Shown here: piece by piece, positions 6,450 to 7,176 of the stretch
Layout of the letters: every line of letters begins with the position of its first letter
How positions within the stretch are numbered: position 1 is the first letter of the stretch
Assembly (NCBI GenBank): GCA_964435165.1
Contig: CAYSXY010000078.1
Span: 1-7,176 of the forward strand
Length of the DNA stretch: 7,176 nt
From: CAYSXY01 sp964435165
Lineage (GTDB): Bacteria > Pseudomonadota > Alphaproteobacteria > Rickettsiales > RI-342
Direction: 5' to 3'
Notes under the pieces: generated by a model
Database searches by the model: none
What the model saw: only the letters and a program-made list of their open reading frames with translations
Told to the model about the DNA's origin: nothing
Made by a program: the position numbers and the translations under genes

Positions 6450-6680
6450 TTAGAGAATCGCTTCGAGAGCCTCTTCTTGCTGCTGCAAACGGGCGATCTG
6501 CGCCGTGAGTGCCTGTCGCTCAGGCTTGCTTTTTGCGAGCTTGAGTTTTTCACCCGCATCTTCCAACTTGCTGGAAGTCAAATCAAGCATGGCGCGGGCT
6601 ACCTTGATGGCAGCCTCCCTAACCGACTGTACGTCACTTTGAGCATCACGTTCGAGAGTAGAAATATCCATCTCTGACAT
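6450..6680 (-). CDS. Small helical coiled-coil protein, unknown function
   Basis: 76 aa from ATG 6680-6678. Other possible starts are ATG 6671-6669 (three residues shorter) and TTG 6716-6714 (twelve residues longer); none has a clear SD, so the start is uncertain. The protein is almost wholly helical and charged, with heptad-like spacing in KLEDAGEKLKLAKSKPERQ and QIARLQQQEEALEAIL. It has no signal peptide, membrane segment, Cys or His. I do not recognise a family. It converges on aconitase 64 bp away across a hairpin and shares no operon with it. Function cannot be assigned; an oligomerising or adaptor role would be a guess. Confidence 0.6.
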   Translation of the reverse strand: MSEMDISTLERDAQSDVQSVREAAIKVARAMLDLTSSKLEDAGEKLKLAKSKPERQALTAQIARLQQQEEALEAIL

Positions 6681-6743
6681 CCAATCTGGGGATGACCCCA
6701 CTAGTGCCTCTAGCAAAATGTAAAATTAAGGCACGATTAGATG

Positions 6744-6758
6744 ATAAAGCACCTTTAT
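6744..6758. promoter_or_regulatory. Perfect dyad ATAAAG-CAC-CTTTAT
   Basis: Six-base arms (6744-6749 and 6753-6758) are separated by CAC. The dyad lies 9 nt before a possible small plus-strand start at 6768 and about 65-80 nt upstream of the coiled-coil gene on the minus strand. It may be a repressor half-site pair or a small hairpin. Evidence is symmetry and position only. Confidence 0.3.
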
Positions 6759-6767
6759 GAAGGGCAC

Positions 6768-6845
6768 ATGACAGACCAAAGACAAATCATTGACATTAGT
6801 AGCTTAGACGATGGATTTAAGGTAGATTATGTGATGAAGAGATAG
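6768..6845 (+). CDS. Possible 25-codon ORF or remnant of a gene start
   Basis: ATG 6768-6770 follows AAGGG (6760-6764) at a short 3-nt spacing. It encodes MTDQRQIIDISSLDDGF and eight more residues before TAG at 6843-6845. The composition looks protein-like rather than random, and it resembles the first residues of a longer soluble protein whose remainder is missing. It could be a true small ORF, a gene broken by a deletion or joint near 6845, or chance. No homologue is recognised. Confidence 0.25.
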   Translation: MTDQRQIIDISSLDDGFKVDYVMKR

Positions 6846-6852
6846 GTTCGCG

Positions 6853-6874
6853 GGGCAGTGTGAAACCACCGCCC
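6853..6874 (-). terminator. Hairpin after the right-edge small gene, candidate terminator
   Basis: Arms 6853-6860 and 6867-6874 pair over 8 positions around a 6-nt loop. The single imperfect pair is G-U on the minus strand and A-C on the plus strand, so the minus-strand transcript is favoured. It starts 17 nt after the TAG at 6893-6891. There is no T run after it. Confidence 0.45.
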
Positions 6875-6890
6875 GTTGAACTTGGATGTG

Positions 6891-7097
6891 CTACTCGATT
6901 TCTGCGAATTGTTCGGTAACGACCTCAATATCCGGGTGGCGCTCGACCGTCCAGTTGGACGGAACAGCAACCCAATCACCCCACAGGAGAGCAAAGTCGT
7001 CTTCAGATGCACCTTCTGACATCTCAATGTACCAGAGCAGGTGTGCAATCTGACGGAAGCCGAACAGAATCTGGAACAACACGATTAGCTTTTTCAT
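6891..7097 (-). CDS. Small protein with hydrophobic N-terminus, unknown function
   Basis: 68 aa. ATG 7097-7095 follows AAAGGA (complement of 7108-7113) at a 10-nt spacing, a site of the same style as in the two left-hand minus genes. Residues 3-24 (LIVLFQILFGF, then RQIAHLLWYI) are hydrophobic but broken by an Arg, so a membrane-associated helix is more likely than a cleaved signal peptide. The rest is acidic with several Trp (WGDWVAVPSNWTVERHPD). An internal ATG at residue 26 would give a soluble 43-residue product, but it lacks a good SD. A hairpin follows the stop. No family is recognised. Confidence 0.6.
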   Translation of the reverse strand: MKKLIVLFQILFGFRQIAHLLWYIEMSEGASEDDFALLWGDWVAVPSNWTVERHPDIEVVTEQFAEIE

Positions 7098-7176
7098 CCT
7101 ACGTTTTCCTTTCGCTATGCGAGACTAGGTTCTGTTGTGATTTTTATTTCAACCATTGGATTGCTGCTGCGAAGTG
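7098..7176 (-). promoter_or_regulatory. Upstream region of the right-edge small gene
   Basis: On the minus strand it holds the SD AAAGGA, a small hairpin TCGC-TAT-GCGA (7112-7122) that ends at the SD, and a possible -35 TTGAAA (7152-7147) with only a poor -10 (TAGTCT, 7127-7122). The promoter call is weak. Confidence 0.25.

Noticed and set aside
6827..7048. 73-codon minus-strand ORF
   Set aside because: It overlaps the 6891-7097 gene in another frame, has no SD, and runs past the hairpin that follows that gene.

Overview
The window looks like a bacterial metagenome scaffold. It carries a 100-N assembly gap (1678-1777) and two kinds of gene that need not share an origin. On the minus strand at left are two independently transcribed genes: a large repeat-stalked surface protein (56-2390, interrupted by the gap) and a small protein with an extremely acidic tail (2851-3294). 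The Pro/Thr-rich stalk (PPTSTNV, LTNTPDPSATP) and strong Shine-Dalgarno (SD) sites of the AAAGGAG type resemble Chloroflexota (Anaerolineae-like) extracytoplasmic proteins. That assignment is inference from style, not from a search.

In the middle, on the plus strand, lies a complete aconitate hydratase of the AcnA/IRP1 type (3707-6385, 892 aa). All three iron-sulfur cysteines and the swivel-domain motifs are present. Its wording, especially the N-terminus and the LMQDFTGVPAVVDLAAMRDA stretch, is close to what I remember of alphaproteobacterial AcnA. The block is therefore either a horizontally acquired gene, a misjoined contig, or part of a genome whose other genes only look Chloroflexota-like. 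A small coiled-coil protein (6450-6680, minus) converges on it across a hairpin, and another small minus-strand protein (6891-7097) lies near the right edge.

The intergenic regions are the most interesting part. The leader of the surface-protein gene (2401-2578) contains nested complementary arms: 13, 16 and 9 positions long, capped by two hairpins. Its outermost arm pairs with half of the SD sequence. An extended -10 promoter (TGCTATAAT) lies just upstream, so the whole structure would be in the 5' UTR. The aconitase leader (3525-3687) holds a row of four inverted repeats, the last one directly upstream of the ribosome binding site. Clear intrinsic-type terminators follow both left-hand minus-strand genes.

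No tRNA, rRNA, CRISPR array, transposase or phage gene is visible. Nothing links the genes into a pathway: aconitase is a housekeeping TCA/glyoxylate enzyme and the rest are of unknown function.
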